A DNA stretch of 29,753 nt. Origin: DATJYV01 sp035499415. Its GTDB lineage: Bacteria > Bacteroidota > Ignavibacteria > UBA10030. This document shows, one piece after another, positions 16,546 through 23,878 of this stretch. The notes below the pieces were generated by a model, which worked only from the letters and a program-made list of their open reading frames with translations, did no database searches and was not told where the DNA came from. The translations under genes and the position numbers were made by a program. Position 1 is the stretch's first letter. Each line of letters begins with the position of its first letter. The stretch is taken from contig DATJYV010000005.1 in assembly GCA_035499415.1 (NCBI GenBank), positions 1-29,753 of the forward strand, written 5' to 3'.

Positions 16546-16580
16546 GGGGGAGACAGAAGTTATACTAGCACGTGAACAAA

Positions 16581-16589
16581 TTATCCACA
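16581..16589 (+). promoter_or_regulatory. Perfect DnaA box TTATCCACA
   Basis: Exact match to the 9-base DnaA box consensus, 36 bases upstream of the dnaA start and inside the divergent dnaA-rpmH interval. It probably serves origin recognition, dnaA autoregulation, or both. Confidence 0.75.
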
Positions 16590-16795
16590 GATTCGTGCAC
16601 AGCGTGGAAAAATCGAGATGTAACAGGTTAGATTGGACACTTCGGAAGTCACATCAAAAATCACAGATAACCCACGAAATTCACAGCATCAAAAAAAGCT
16701 AATCACACAGTTGTCAACATTTGCACAAACGCCCAACGCAGAGAATAAACAACGCCGCAACGAGGTCACAACCATCTCAAAAAGATATCCACGGA

Positions 16796-16804
16796 TTATC
16801 AACA
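16796..16804 (+). promoter_or_regulatory. Near-consensus DnaA box TTATCAACA
   Basis: One mismatch to TTATCCACA (C to A at position 6), in the same orientation as the box at 16581. It lies about 20 bases downstream of the predicted dnaA transcription start, with the weaker ATATCCACG 11 bases before it. Confidence 0.5.
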
Positions 16805-16831
16805 AGCGCGCATTGCTGTCGGTGCTGGCTA

Positions 16832-16860
16832 ATTATAACGCCGCCAAGCGCAGATTGCAA
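16832..16860 (-). promoter_or_regulatory. Candidate sigma-70-type promoter for dnaA
   Basis: On the - strand a -35 TTGCAA (16860-16855, 4 of 6 consensus) is followed after exactly 17 bases by a perfect -10 TATAAT (16837-16832). It points toward dnaA and would give a leader of about 280 bases carrying the DnaA boxes. If the organism uses a Bacteroidota-type sigma factor with a different consensus, this match may be fortuitous. Confidence 0.45.
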
Positions 16861-17047
16861 GAGGAAACTTTACAAAAAATCTTTCGACGCCGCAAAATCA
16901 TTCTTGAGAGACAGACAAACAGAAGACGGTTGGGTGGACGAATCTTCCGCGGAGCCGGCCTTGAATGTTGCCCATTACTTTCCTACTTTGACATCTTACG
17001 TACCGGGCGCTTCACAACAGCCATCTTCGACTAGGAGCGGCAGACCG

Positions 17048-17194
17048 ATGAAAAGGACTTTTCAACCACATACCAGAAAGAGAAAAAACACCCACGGCTT
17101 TCGTGCCCGCATTGCGACGAAGAATGGGCGCAAAGTGCTGAGCTCCCGAAGGGCCAAGGGAAGGTGGAAGCTGACCGTGAGCGACGAGCGGTAA
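17048..17194 (+). CDS. rpmH: 50S ribosomal protein L34
   Basis: Tiny basic protein of the large ribosomal subunit, 48 residues, starting MKRTFQPHTRKRKNTHGF and containing RIATKNGRKVLSSRRAKGR, the invariant L34 pattern. An AGGAG ribosome binding site precedes the ATG by about 9 bases. A much longer upstream in-frame extension exists but is not conserved, and L34 length fixes the start. rnpA follows after 16 bases, the classical rpmH-rnpA arrangement beside dnaA. Confidence 0.98.
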   Translation: MKRTFQPHTRKRKNTHGFRARIATKNGRKVLSSRRAKGRWKLTVSDER

Positions 17195-17210
17195 CCCCGC
17201 CCGCGGCGTA

Positions 17211-17609
17211 GTGCGAAAAACCCTTCGGAAGCATGATATCCTGCGAGGCTACGGGGCGTTTACACGGGTAATGACAGAAGGCCAATCGATTGGCGGCCGA
17301 CCCATCTCGCTTTTTTACCGATTCAACCCAACCGCGAAAGCGAAATTCAAGGTTGGGTTTTCTGTGTCCAGAAAGATCCGCGGTGCGGCGGACCGCAACT
17401 ATATCCGCAGATTGATGAAGGAAGCCTATCGCCTTGCAGCAAACCGATACGCCCCCCCCGGGGATGAAATCCAGGGAGGTCTCGAGGCGGTGTTTCTTTA
17501 CACGGCCGCCGCGGCGGCGGGAGATCGGGAACGCCAGACGTTGCAGGGCGTTCAAATTGCCCTCGAGCGCCTCTTGGACGAACTTGTTATGAAGGTCATG
17601 CCGCAATGA
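17211..17609 (+). CDS. rnpA: Ribonuclease P protein component
   Basis: Protein cofactor of the RNase P ribozyme, which trims 5' leaders of tRNA precursors. It begins at GTG 17211 (MRKTLRKHDILRGYGAFTRV) and is 132 residues. The RNR motif is present as DRNYIRRLMKEAYR (RNYIRR at 62-67), and KVGFSVSRKIRGA is the conserved strand before it. The Ala-rich AAAAAG stretch after 100 is variable in the family. Its TGA overlaps the yidD ATG (ATGA), suggesting translational coupling. Confidence 0.96.
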   Translation: MRKTLRKHDILRGYGAFTRVMTEGQSIGGRPISLFYRFNPTAKAKFKVGFSVSRKIRGAADRNYIRRLMKEAYRLAANRYAPPGDEIQGGLEAVFLYTAAAAAGDRERQTLQGVQIALERLLDELVMKVMPQ

Positions 17610-17821
17610 AGGGCGCCTTATCCTTCGCCATCAGGGCCTACCAACGAGTCATCTCGCCCGCGCTCCCGGCTCACCAGTGCCGTTTTTACCCCAGTTGTTC
17701 GCAGTATGCCTTGGAGGCAGCCGAAAAACACGGGGTCTTAAAAGGAATGTGGCTGGCAGCACGAAGGATCGCCCGGTGCCACCCCTGGCAGCGGAGCGGC
17801 GGGTACGACCCGGTTCCATAG
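17606..17821 (+). CDS. yidD: Membrane protein insertion efficiency factor YidD
   Basis: Small 71-residue membrane-associated protein that assists YidC-dependent insertion. It carries the diagnostic AYQRVISPALP, CRFYPSCSQYALEA and GMWLAARRIARCHPW segments followed by GGYDPVP. Three conserved cysteines are in place. It overlaps rnpA by 4 bases and precedes yidC by 30 bases, the standard gene order. Confidence 0.97.
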   Translation: MKGALSFAIRAYQRVISPALPAHQCRFYPSCSQYALEAAEKHGVLKGMWLAARRIARCHPWQRSGGYDPVP

Positions 17822-17851
17822 AGAACCCACCCACGTAATTCAAACCCGAAT

Positions 17852-19636
17852 ATGGACAGACAGTCAACTTTGGGATTCGTCCTCATCTTCATCCTGATCA
17901 TGGTATGGATGTGGATGTACAGTCCGACGCCCAAGCCGCCTCAGCAGCGCAACGAGAAGATCGGTCATACGGTGGACACCGTCCGCATACCGCTCGAGCC
18001 GAAGGTCCCAGAGCAGAGCGCAGCAGAGGAGGGGCCGAAACAGGTCAGCCGTTTTTTTGCCGGGCGGACCCAGGGGAGGGAATCCGTCGTGACCGTGGAA
18101 ACGGACAAGTTCGTGGCCGAACTGTCGTCGCGGGGCGGGACGATCAAAAGCTGGACGCTCAAGGATTTCAAGACGTGGGACGGAAAGCCCGTCCAGCTTG
18201 TCGACTATGACAAGCAGGGCGACCTCTCGCTCCTGTTCACATCATCCGACGGCCGATTGGTCGACACGCACGACCTCTATTTTGACACGGACGGAGGGCC
18301 GGGAACCGTCCGGCTGGACGAAAAACATTTTGAATTTGAAATAAATTTCCGCCTTCCCGTCTCCACCGGCGGGGCCATTGTTAAAACGTACCACTTTCGC
18401 ACCGGCGATTATGGGTGCGACATTCAGTATCAGTTTGTCGGCGTGGACAATGTCATCGCCAACTACGAGTACCAGCTCGTGTGGGAAAGCGGACTGCGGT
18501 ACGCCGAGGTCAACAGCATCGACGAATCAAGCTTTGCAGAGGCCTACGCATATGCCGGCAAGGAACTGACCGAGCTGGATGCGAAGGAAATAGGCCAGAA
18601 GGTTCAGAAAGACATTTCGGGGACGGTCGACTGGGTGGCGGCGCGAAACAAGTATTTTGCCCTGGCACTGATACCAACACAGCCAAACGCTGACGGGGCG
18701 TATATTGAGGGAACGCGGACAGCGAAGCCCAACAACGGAGTTCAGGAATCCTACAGCATTGCTCTGAAAATGCCGTTCCGCGGCGGCAACGAAACCAGCA
18801 AGTTCAGCGTTTTCCTCGGCCCCCTTGACCTTGACATCGTGAAGCACTACGGGGTGGGCCTGGAAGCGATCATGAGTCTTGGCTGGACCTGGCTCATCCG
18901 GCCGATCGCGCGGTACATCATGCTCCCCCTCTTTAATGTCATCCACCTGGTCATCCCGAACTGGGGCATCGTCATCATCGTATTCTCGGTCATTATCAAA
19001 GTCGTCCTGCATCCCCTGACCCGCAGTCAGATGAAATCGATGAAGAAGATGCAGGCCCTCCAGCCGCTCATGGACGAGCTCCGCGAGAAATACAAGGACG
19101 ACCCGCAGAAGATGAACCAGGCGATCATGAATCTCTACAAGGAGTACGGCGTCAACCCGGCAGGCGGATGTCTTCCGTTGCTGCTTCAGATGCCGATTCT
19201 CTATGCGCTCTGGGCTCTCTTCCGTGCCAACATCGAGCTTCGGCAGGCACACTTCGTCGGCTGGATAACCGACCTTTCGAGGCCGGACGTTGCATTCACG
19301 CTCCCCTTCCGTCTCCCCATCGTCGGCATCGACGAAGTCAGCGGGATAGCTCTCATCATGGGGGTCACCATGTTCGTGCAGCAAAAAATGAGCGTGAAAG
19401 ATCCACGACAACAGGCGATGATCTGGATGATGCCGATCATGATGACGCTCCTCTTCAACAGCTTCCCGGCGGGACTGAATCTCTACTATACCGTGTTTAA
19501 CGTCCTGGGGATCGGCCAACAAATCATCATCAACAAGCAGCACGCCGCCGAACCGCTTCGCAAGGTGGAACCAAAGAAACGGTCGCAAGGCGGACTCTTC
19601 GGCCGGTTCAAGAACATCCCGCGGCTCAAGAAGTAA
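17852..19636 (+). CDS. yidC: Membrane protein insertase YidC
   Basis: Inner-membrane insertase of the Oxa1/YidC/Alb3 family, 594 residues. An N-terminal membrane helix (LGFVLIFILIMVWMWMY) precedes a periplasmic beta-super-sandwich domain of about 300 residues, indicating a Gram-negative cell. The C-terminal 60KD_IMP core begins near 345 with GWTWLIRPIARYIMLPLF, contains RSQMKSMKKMQALQPLMDEL and NPAGGCLPLLLQMPILYALW, and ends with NSFPAGLNLYYTVFNVLG before a basic tail. No good ribosome binding site precedes the ATG. A strong GC-rich hairpin follows the stop. Confidence 0.98.
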   Translation: MDRQSTLGFVLIFILIMVWMWMYSPTPKPPQQRNEKIGHTVDTVRIPLEPKVPEQSAAEEGPKQVSRFFAGRTQGRESVVTVETDKFVAELSSRGGTIKSWTLKDFKTWDGKPVQLVDYDKQGDLSLLFTSSDGRLVDTHDLYFDTDGGPGTVRLDEKHFEFEINFRLPVSTGGAIVKTYHFRTGDYGCDIQYQFVGVDNVIANYEYQLVWESGLRYAEVNSIDESSFAEAYAYAGKELTELDAKEIGQKVQKDISGTVDWVAARNKYFALALIPTQPNADGAYIEGTRTAKPNNGVQESYSIALKMPFRGGNETSKFSVFLGPLDLDIVKHYGVGLEAIMSLGWTWLIRPIARYIMLPLFNVIHLVIPNWGIVIIVFSVIIKVVLHPLTRSQMKSMKKMQALQPLMDELREKYKDDPQKMNQAIMNLYKEYGVNPAGGCLPLLLQMPILYALWALFRANIELRQAHFVGWITDLSRPDVAFTLPFRLPIVGIDEVSGIALIMGVTMFVQQKMSVKDPRQQAMIWMMPIMMTLLFNSFPAGLNLYYTVFNVLGIGQQIIINKQHAAEPLRKVEPKKRSQGGLFGRFKNIPRLKK

Positions 19637-19661
19637 GAGCCGCAGCTTAAAAAATTCTCGT

Positions 19662-19689
19662 CCGGCGCCCCGCACACGCGGGGCGTCGG
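19662..19689 (+). terminator. GC-rich hairpin downstream of yidC
   Basis: CCGGCGCCCCGC (19662-19673), loop ACAC, and GCGGGGCGTCGG (19678-19689) form a 12-bp stem with one G-U pair. It lies 25 bases after the yidC stop and before mnmE. The following bases (CATTATTGGGG) are not a clean T-run, so termination may be partial or the hairpin may protect the yidC transcript 3' end. On the opposite strand the hairpin is followed by a TTTTTT a few bases further on. Confidence 0.45.
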
Positions 19690-19745
19690 CATTATTGGGG
19701 CCGGCAATTGGAAAACCAGCCGGCGTTTTGTACATTTTCTCTCTC

Positions 19746-21167
19746 ATGACAATCCCCTCAAGACAACATCAGGACGATACGATTGCTGCGATTGCGACGC
19801 CCATGGGAATCAGCGGAATCGCGGTCATTCGAATGAGCGGTCCCCGGGCGCTTCCGATCGCGTCGGACAGATTTCTGGGGAAAAGCCCGCTGGTTGCGGC
19901 CGCGACACAGACCGCGCACGTCGGCAATATAACGACGGTAGACGGGGAGCCCCTGGACCAGGTAGTTTGTACTGTGTTCCGGTCGCCGCACTCCTACACG
20001 GGGGAAGACTGTGTCGAGATCAGTTGTCATGGCGGGATGCTTGTTTCACGTGAAATCCTCGGAGCGCTGATCGCATCCGGGGCGAGGGCTGCCGATGCGG
20101 GGGAATTTACGAAGAGAGCTTTCCTGAACGGAAGGTTGGATCTTGCGCAGGCCGAGGCGGTTGCAGAACTTATTCATTCAAGCTCGGAGGTCGCTCGACG
20201 GTCGTCATTTTTGCAGCTGCAGGGGAAGCTCTCCGAGGTGGTTGCAGGCCTTAGAAAGAAGCTTGTGGACTGTACGGCTCTTCTGGAGCTGGAGCTTGAC
20301 TTTGCCGAGGAGGGGCTGGTGCTCGTCGGAGGCGGGGAAGCAGAGAAACTTCTGCGGGGCGCCATCAAGGACGTCTCATCCCTCATGGATACTTTCGGCT
20401 TCGGCCGAATGTGCAGAGACGGGGTAAAGGTCGTTCTGGCGGGGGCACCGAACGTCGGCAAGTCGAGCCTGTTCAACGCCCTGCTGGAAGAAGAGCGGGC
20501 GATCGTGACGGAAATCCCGGGGACAACAAGAGACGTCATCGAGGGGGGCTTTCTACGGGAGGGCATCCTATTCCGTCTTGTCGATACGGCCGGTATTCGG
20601 GATTCCGATGACAAGGTTGAGAAGGAAGGAGTTCGTAGGGCAGCGCTGGAAGCCGCTGGCGCCGACATTATCCTTTTCGTGGTCGATAACACCCGGGGGA
20701 TTACAAAGGAAGACGAAGCGGTCGCGCGAAGAGTCGCCGAAATCACGGCAAAGGGAGCGACCAAGCGTCTCGTTCTCGTCAACAAATCGGATCTGGCCGG
20801 CGGCATCGAGATTGAGGCATCGAGCGCGAGCCGGATCTTGGGGATCGATGAGATGGCGCGGGTTTCAGCCGTTACGAAATTCGGCCTCCACGAACTATGC
20901 GCCCGGCTGGTTGAGGTCGCGCTCGCGGAGGGAAAGACCAGTCCGGAAGCCGGAGTCATCGTGACAAGCGCGCGCCACCACGATGCCCTTCGGAGGGCCA
21001 AGGGCTCGCTCGAAACCGGGCTGAGCTCTCTGGAGAAGGGCTATAGCCACGAGTTTGTGACTCCCGATTTACGCCGCGGAATCAGGGATCTGGGAGAGAT
21101 CATCGGTGAGATTCCGTCGGAAGAGATTCTGAACACTATTTTCGGACAATTTTGTATCGGGAAATGA
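19746..21167 (+). CDS. mnmE: tRNA modification GTPase MnmE
   Basis: GTPase that with MnmG installs the aminomethyl-type modification at wobble U34 of certain tRNAs. From ATG 19746 it has 473 residues: an N-terminal formyl-THF-binding domain (DDTIAAIATPMGISGIAVIR, PHSYTGEDCVEISCHGG), helical domain, and G domain with G1 GAPNVGKSS (233-241), G2 PGTTRD, G3 DTAGIRDS (280-287) and G4 NKSD. The C-terminal FCIGK motif, with the catalytic Cys, is intact. A longer in-frame start at 19695 is not conserved. A parS-like palindrome lies inside the gene at 20042. Its stop overlaps the mnmG ATG. Confidence 0.97.
   Translation: MTIPSRQHQDDTIAAIATPMGISGIAVIRMSGPRALPIASDRFLGKSPLVAAATQTAHVGNITTVDGEPLDQVVCTVFRSPHSYTGEDCVEISCHGGMLVSREILGALIASGARAADAGEFTKRAFLNGRLDLAQAEAVAELIHSSSEVARRSSFLQLQGKLSEVVAGLRKKLVDCTALLELELDFAEEGLVLVGGGEAEKLLRGAIKDVSSLMDTFGFGRMCRDGVKVVLAGAPNVGKSSLFNALLEEERAIVTEIPGTTRDVIEGGFLREGILFRLVDTAGIRDSDDKVEKEGVRRAALEAAGADIILFVVDNTRGITKEDEAVARRVAEITAKGATKRLVLVNKSDLAGGIEIEASSASRILGIDEMARVSAVTKFGLHELCARLVEVALAEGKTSPEAGVIVTSARHHDALRRAKGSLETGLSSLEKGYSHEFVTPDLRRGIRDLGEIIGEIPSEEILNTIFGQFCIGK
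20042..20057. promoter_or_regulatory. parS-like site inside mnmE
   Basis: TGTTTCACGTGAAATC matches 14 of 16 bases of the ParB-binding consensus TGTTNCACGTGAAACA, with both differences at the right edge. It contains the perfect 12-bp palindrome TTTCACGTGAAA. In frame it encodes VSRE of MnmE. Confidence 0.75.
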
Positions 21168-23128
21168 AACAAGTTTCACGTGAAACATACGACAGCAAAC
21201 CGGCACAGCCGGCCCGGGAGTCCTACGACGTAGTCGTCGTCGGCGGAGGGCATGCGGGAATAGAAGCCGCCCTGGCGGCGTCCGGCATGGGATGCAGCGT
21301 TCTGTTTGTAACCATGAAGAAAGAGGCGATCGGAAGAATGTCGTGCAATCCAGCAATCGGCGGAACCGCTAAAGGGCACCTCGTCCGGGAAGTCGACGCG
21401 TTGGGGGGCGCAATGGGTAAGATAGCGGACGCAACGGGAATTCAGTTCCGGATGCTCAACAGGTCCAAGGGGCCGGCGGTGTGGTCTCCGAGATGTCAGA
21501 GTGACCGCGATTGGTATTCCCGCGAGGCGCGAAGAAGGATTGAATCGGCGGACGGGCTGGACCTCATCGAGGACACAATCGAGGATGTTTGCGTTGAAAA
21601 AACCGGGAGGGATGGCGAATGGAATCTCGAAGGCGTTATCACCGGCCGGGGGCGGAGGGTTGGCTGTGCTGCCGCAATCCTGTGTGCCGGAACATTTATG
21701 CGGGGGATCATGCACACCGGCCTTGACAATACCTCTGGAGGACGATTCGGGGAGCCGGCCGCGGGATCCTTGACGGCCAAGCTTGAAGCTCTCGGGTTCG
21801 TAAGCGGTCGGCTCAAGACGGGAACGCCTCCACGGGTTGACCTCGAGAGCATCGATCTTGCCTGCGTCGAAGCCCAGCACAGCGAGGATCCACCGATCCC
21901 GTTTTCCTTCCAGACGGAGCGCATTACCAACCGACTCATTCCCATGTACCTGACCCACACGAACGGCCGAACCCACGATGCGCTCCGCAGGGGATTCGAC
22001 CGGTCGCCGATGTTTACGGGGCGGATCAAGGGGGTCGGACCGCGCTATTGTCCCTCCGTTGAAGACAAAATCAACCGCTTTCCGGATAAGGACCGCCACC
22101 AGGTCTTCCTGGAGCCGGAAGGATACGACACGAACGTCGTCTACGTCAACGGCTTTTCGACGAGCCTGCCCCAGGATGTACAGCTGGAAGGGTTGAGAAC
22201 AATCCCCGGGCTCGAGAATGTAAGGATGCTCAGGCCCGGCTATGCGGTCGAGTACGACTTTTTTCCGCCGCACCAGGTCAAACTTACCCTCGAAACGAAG
22301 CTGGTCCAAGGGCTCTATTTCGCCGGCCAGATCAACGGCACCTCCGGGTACGAGGAAGCGGCAGCCCAGGGGATAATGGCAGGAATCAATGCTGCCCTCA
22401 AGGTGCGAAGGGAACAACCGGTCATTCTACGAAGATCCGAAGCGTACATCGGCGTCCTGGTGGACGACCTGGTCAACAAGGGGACGATTGAGCCCTACAG
22501 AATGTTTACATCGCGCGCCGAGCATCGCCTTCTCTTAAGACAGGATAACGCGGACCGGCGGCTCATGCCGCTGGGGTTCAGATTGGGGCTCATCCCCGGC
22601 CATGTCCATACGCGGCTGAAGACAAAGGAAGGGCTCGTCTCAGACCTGCTGGCCATCCTCGAACGGCGTGTCGCAAAACCCGCCGCACTAAATCCGTACA
22701 TGCGCTCTGTCGGCGAGGAAGAGCTTACCGAGCCAGAGCGGTTCTCCAAGATCGCGAGACGTTCGAATGTGCGCCTGAACGATCTCACACGGCAGGAACC
22801 GACCATTTTAGGAGCCCTTGATCGGTCCGGATGGGCCAAGGACGAACGGCTCCTGGGGGAGGTTGTCGAACAGGCGGAGATCGAGCTGAAATATTCGGGA
22901 TACATTATCCGCCAGCAGGAAGAAGTCGAACGGTTTGAGAGGCATGAGCAAGCCGTCATTCCGGAAGGCATCGATTTCAGCCGCGTCAAGGCGTTGTCCT
23001 CAGAAGGAAGAGAGAAATTGTCCAAAGTCCGCCCCTCCTCGCTCGGGCAGGCCTCCAGGATCAGCGGCGTCACGCCGTCAGACGTATCGGTCCTGATGGT
23101 CTATCTCAACGGTATACGTTCCACGTGA
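21164..23128 (+). CDS. mnmG: tRNA uridine-5-carboxymethylaminomethyl(34) synthesis enzyme MnmG
   Basis: FAD-dependent partner of MnmE, 654 residues from the ATG at 21164. The Rossmann motif is VVVVGGGHAGIEAALAAS (GGGHAG at 27-32), followed by the family marks MSCNPAIGGTAKGHLVREVDALGG and GPAVWSPRCQSDR. The second signature SGYEEAAAQGIMAGINAAL is near 400, and the C-terminal domain includes FTSRAEHRLLLRQDNAD. The ATG overlaps the mnmE stop (ATGA), which supports this start over the TTG at 21152. A parS-like site lies at codons 3-8 and another spans the stop codon. Confidence 0.97.
   Translation: MKQVSRETYDSKPAQPARESYDVVVVGGGHAGIEAALAASGMGCSVLFVTMKKEAIGRMSCNPAIGGTAKGHLVREVDALGGAMGKIADATGIQFRMLNRSKGPAVWSPRCQSDRDWYSREARRRIESADGLDLIEDTIEDVCVEKTGRDGEWNLEGVITGRGRRVGCAAAILCAGTFMRGIMHTGLDNTSGGRFGEPAAGSLTAKLEALGFVSGRLKTGTPPRVDLESIDLACVEAQHSEDPPIPFSFQTERITNRLIPMYLTHTNGRTHDALRRGFDRSPMFTGRIKGVGPRYCPSVEDKINRFPDKDRHQVFLEPEGYDTNVVYVNGFSTSLPQDVQLEGLRTIPGLENVRMLRPGYAVEYDFFPPHQVKLTLETKLVQGLYFAGQINGTSGYEEAAAQGIMAGINAALKVRREQPVILRRSEAYIGVLVDDLVNKGTIEPYRMFTSRAEHRLLLRQDNADRRLMPLGFRLGLIPGHVHTRLKTKEGLVSDLLAILERRVAKPAALNPYMRSVGEEELTEPERFSKIARRSNVRLNDLTRQEPTILGALDRSGWAKDERLLGEVVEQAEIELKYSGYIIRQQEEVERFERHEQAVIPEGIDFSRVKALSSEGREKLSKVRPSSLGQASRISGVTPSDVSVLMVYLNGIRST
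21172..21187. promoter_or_regulatory. parS-like site at the start of mnmG
   Basis: AGTTTCACGTGAAACA matches 15 of 16 bases of TGTTNCACGTGAAACA, the best site in the window, and contains a perfect 14-bp palindrome. It encodes VSRET at the N-terminus of MnmG. Confidence 0.85.
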
Positions 23129-23132
23129 AACG
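23117..23132. promoter_or_regulatory. parS-like site across the mnmG stop codon
   Basis: CGTTCCACGTGAAACG matches 14 of 16 bases of TGTTNCACGTGAAACA, with both mismatches at the outermost positions. It spans the TGA of mnmG and the start of the mnmG-rsmG gap. Confidence 0.75.
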
Positions 23133-23149
23133 GCCAGGAAGCGAGACGC

Positions 23150-23878
23150 GTGGCCCAGGAATCAATTAAGCTTCAATCCCACTTCACACGCCTCGGTGTG
23201 AAGATCGACGATGACGCAGTTTCACTGCTTTCTCAATATGTCGCACTCCTTGTTGCGTGGAACAAGAAGCTCAACCTCATTTCACGCCGGGACATGGAGT
23301 TCGTGTGGGAGAGACATATTGCGCACTCGCTTTCAATCCTCGCGAAGGTTCAACTTCCACGACATGCCCGGGTTCTTGATCTCGGCACCGGGGGCGGACT
23401 GCCCGGAATCCCCGTGAAGATCGTCCGTCCCGACCTCGCGGTAACGCTTCTCGATTCGACGAAAAAGAAGATTGCGGCCGTGGAAAGCATGCTCTCGACG
23501 CTGGGGCTTCGACAAATCGAGGCGGTCTGGGGGCGTGCGGAGGAGCTTGGACCGACGCTTGACTCTCACGAGAAATACCGCTTCGTTATCAGCCGGGGAG
23601 TGGCGTCGCTCGGAGATTTGGCCAAATGGTCGGCACCATTTCTGGCGACGGGGCACCCCCGGGGCCGGGGGGCGGACGAAGGCCTTCACTCTGCGCTGGT
23701 GGCACTCAAAGGGGGACCGTTGGAGGCCGAGGTGCACGCCTTGCAACTCGCACGGCAGGTCGAAAGTGTTCGTGTCATAAACCTCACGGCGGACGACCTT
23801 CCTGCGGAAGGTTTCATAGACAAGAAAATTGTTGTCGTTACATTTTACCCGCCCGCTCATCGGCCATCCGCAGTATGA
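23150..23878 (+). CDS. rsmG: 16S rRNA (guanine-527-N7) methyltransferase RsmG
   Basis: SAM-dependent methyltransferase for G527 of 16S rRNA, 242 residues from GTG 23150. The SAM site is LDLGTGGGLPG (76-86) and the conserved lead-in WNKKLNLISRRD and WERHIAHSL is present. An unusual glycine/arginine-rich stretch (TGHPRGRGADEGLHS, about 164-178) separates the usual W..P.L region from the conserved LVALKGG strand; it looks like a lineage insertion encoded by a very GC-rich DNA patch. Ribosome binding site AGGAAG precedes the start. The TGA overlaps the murQ ATG by the ATGA arrangement. Confidence 0.95.
   Translation: MAQESIKLQSHFTRLGVKIDDDAVSLLSQYVALLVAWNKKLNLISRRDMEFVWERHIAHSLSILAKVQLPRHARVLDLGTGGGLPGIPVKIVRPDLAVTLLDSTKKKIAAVESMLSTLGLRQIEAVWGRAEELGPTLDSHEKYRFVISRGVASLGDLAKWSAPFLATGHPRGRGADEGLHSALVALKGGPLEAEVHALQLARQVESVRVINLTADDLPAEGFIDKKIVVVTFYPPAHRPSAV

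Larger units (their letters stand above)
16546..17047. other. dnaA-rpmH divergent interval, candidate oriC
   Basis: This 502-base region separates leftward dnaA from rightward rpmH, so gene orientation flips here, as at many bacterial origins. It holds a perfect DnaA box (16581), a one-mismatch box (16796), a two-mismatch TTGTCAACA (16711), ATATCCACG (16785) and A-rich stretches such as CATCAAAAAAAGC. Reading frames that cross it have no recognisable conservation, and I regard them as chance. A TTGACA at 16988 could belong to an rpmH promoter, but no matching -10 follows at the right spacing. Confidence 0.6.

Noticed and set aside
16570..16577. CACGTG-containing sites near the DnaA boxes and in 14780, 14929, 15026 and 24709 as further parS sites
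   Set aside because: Only the 6-bp core is kept; flanks differ from TGTTNCACGTGAAACA at five or more positions.
16633..17034. Open frame of about 133 codons in the dnaA-rpmH interval
   Set aside because: Composition looks random, no recognisable family, no ribosome binding site, and it lies across DnaA boxes and the dnaA promoter candidate.
17451..17464. C8G4 homopolymer run in rnpA as a possible frameshift
   Set aside because: The RnpA frame is intact on both sides with normal length and motifs.
18331..18351. Similarity of an AT-rich stretch in yidC to 25553-25577 (AAAAACATTT ... ATAAATT)
   Set aside because: Short, AT-biased and inside yidC coding sequence; the middle differs, so a true repeat is not supported.
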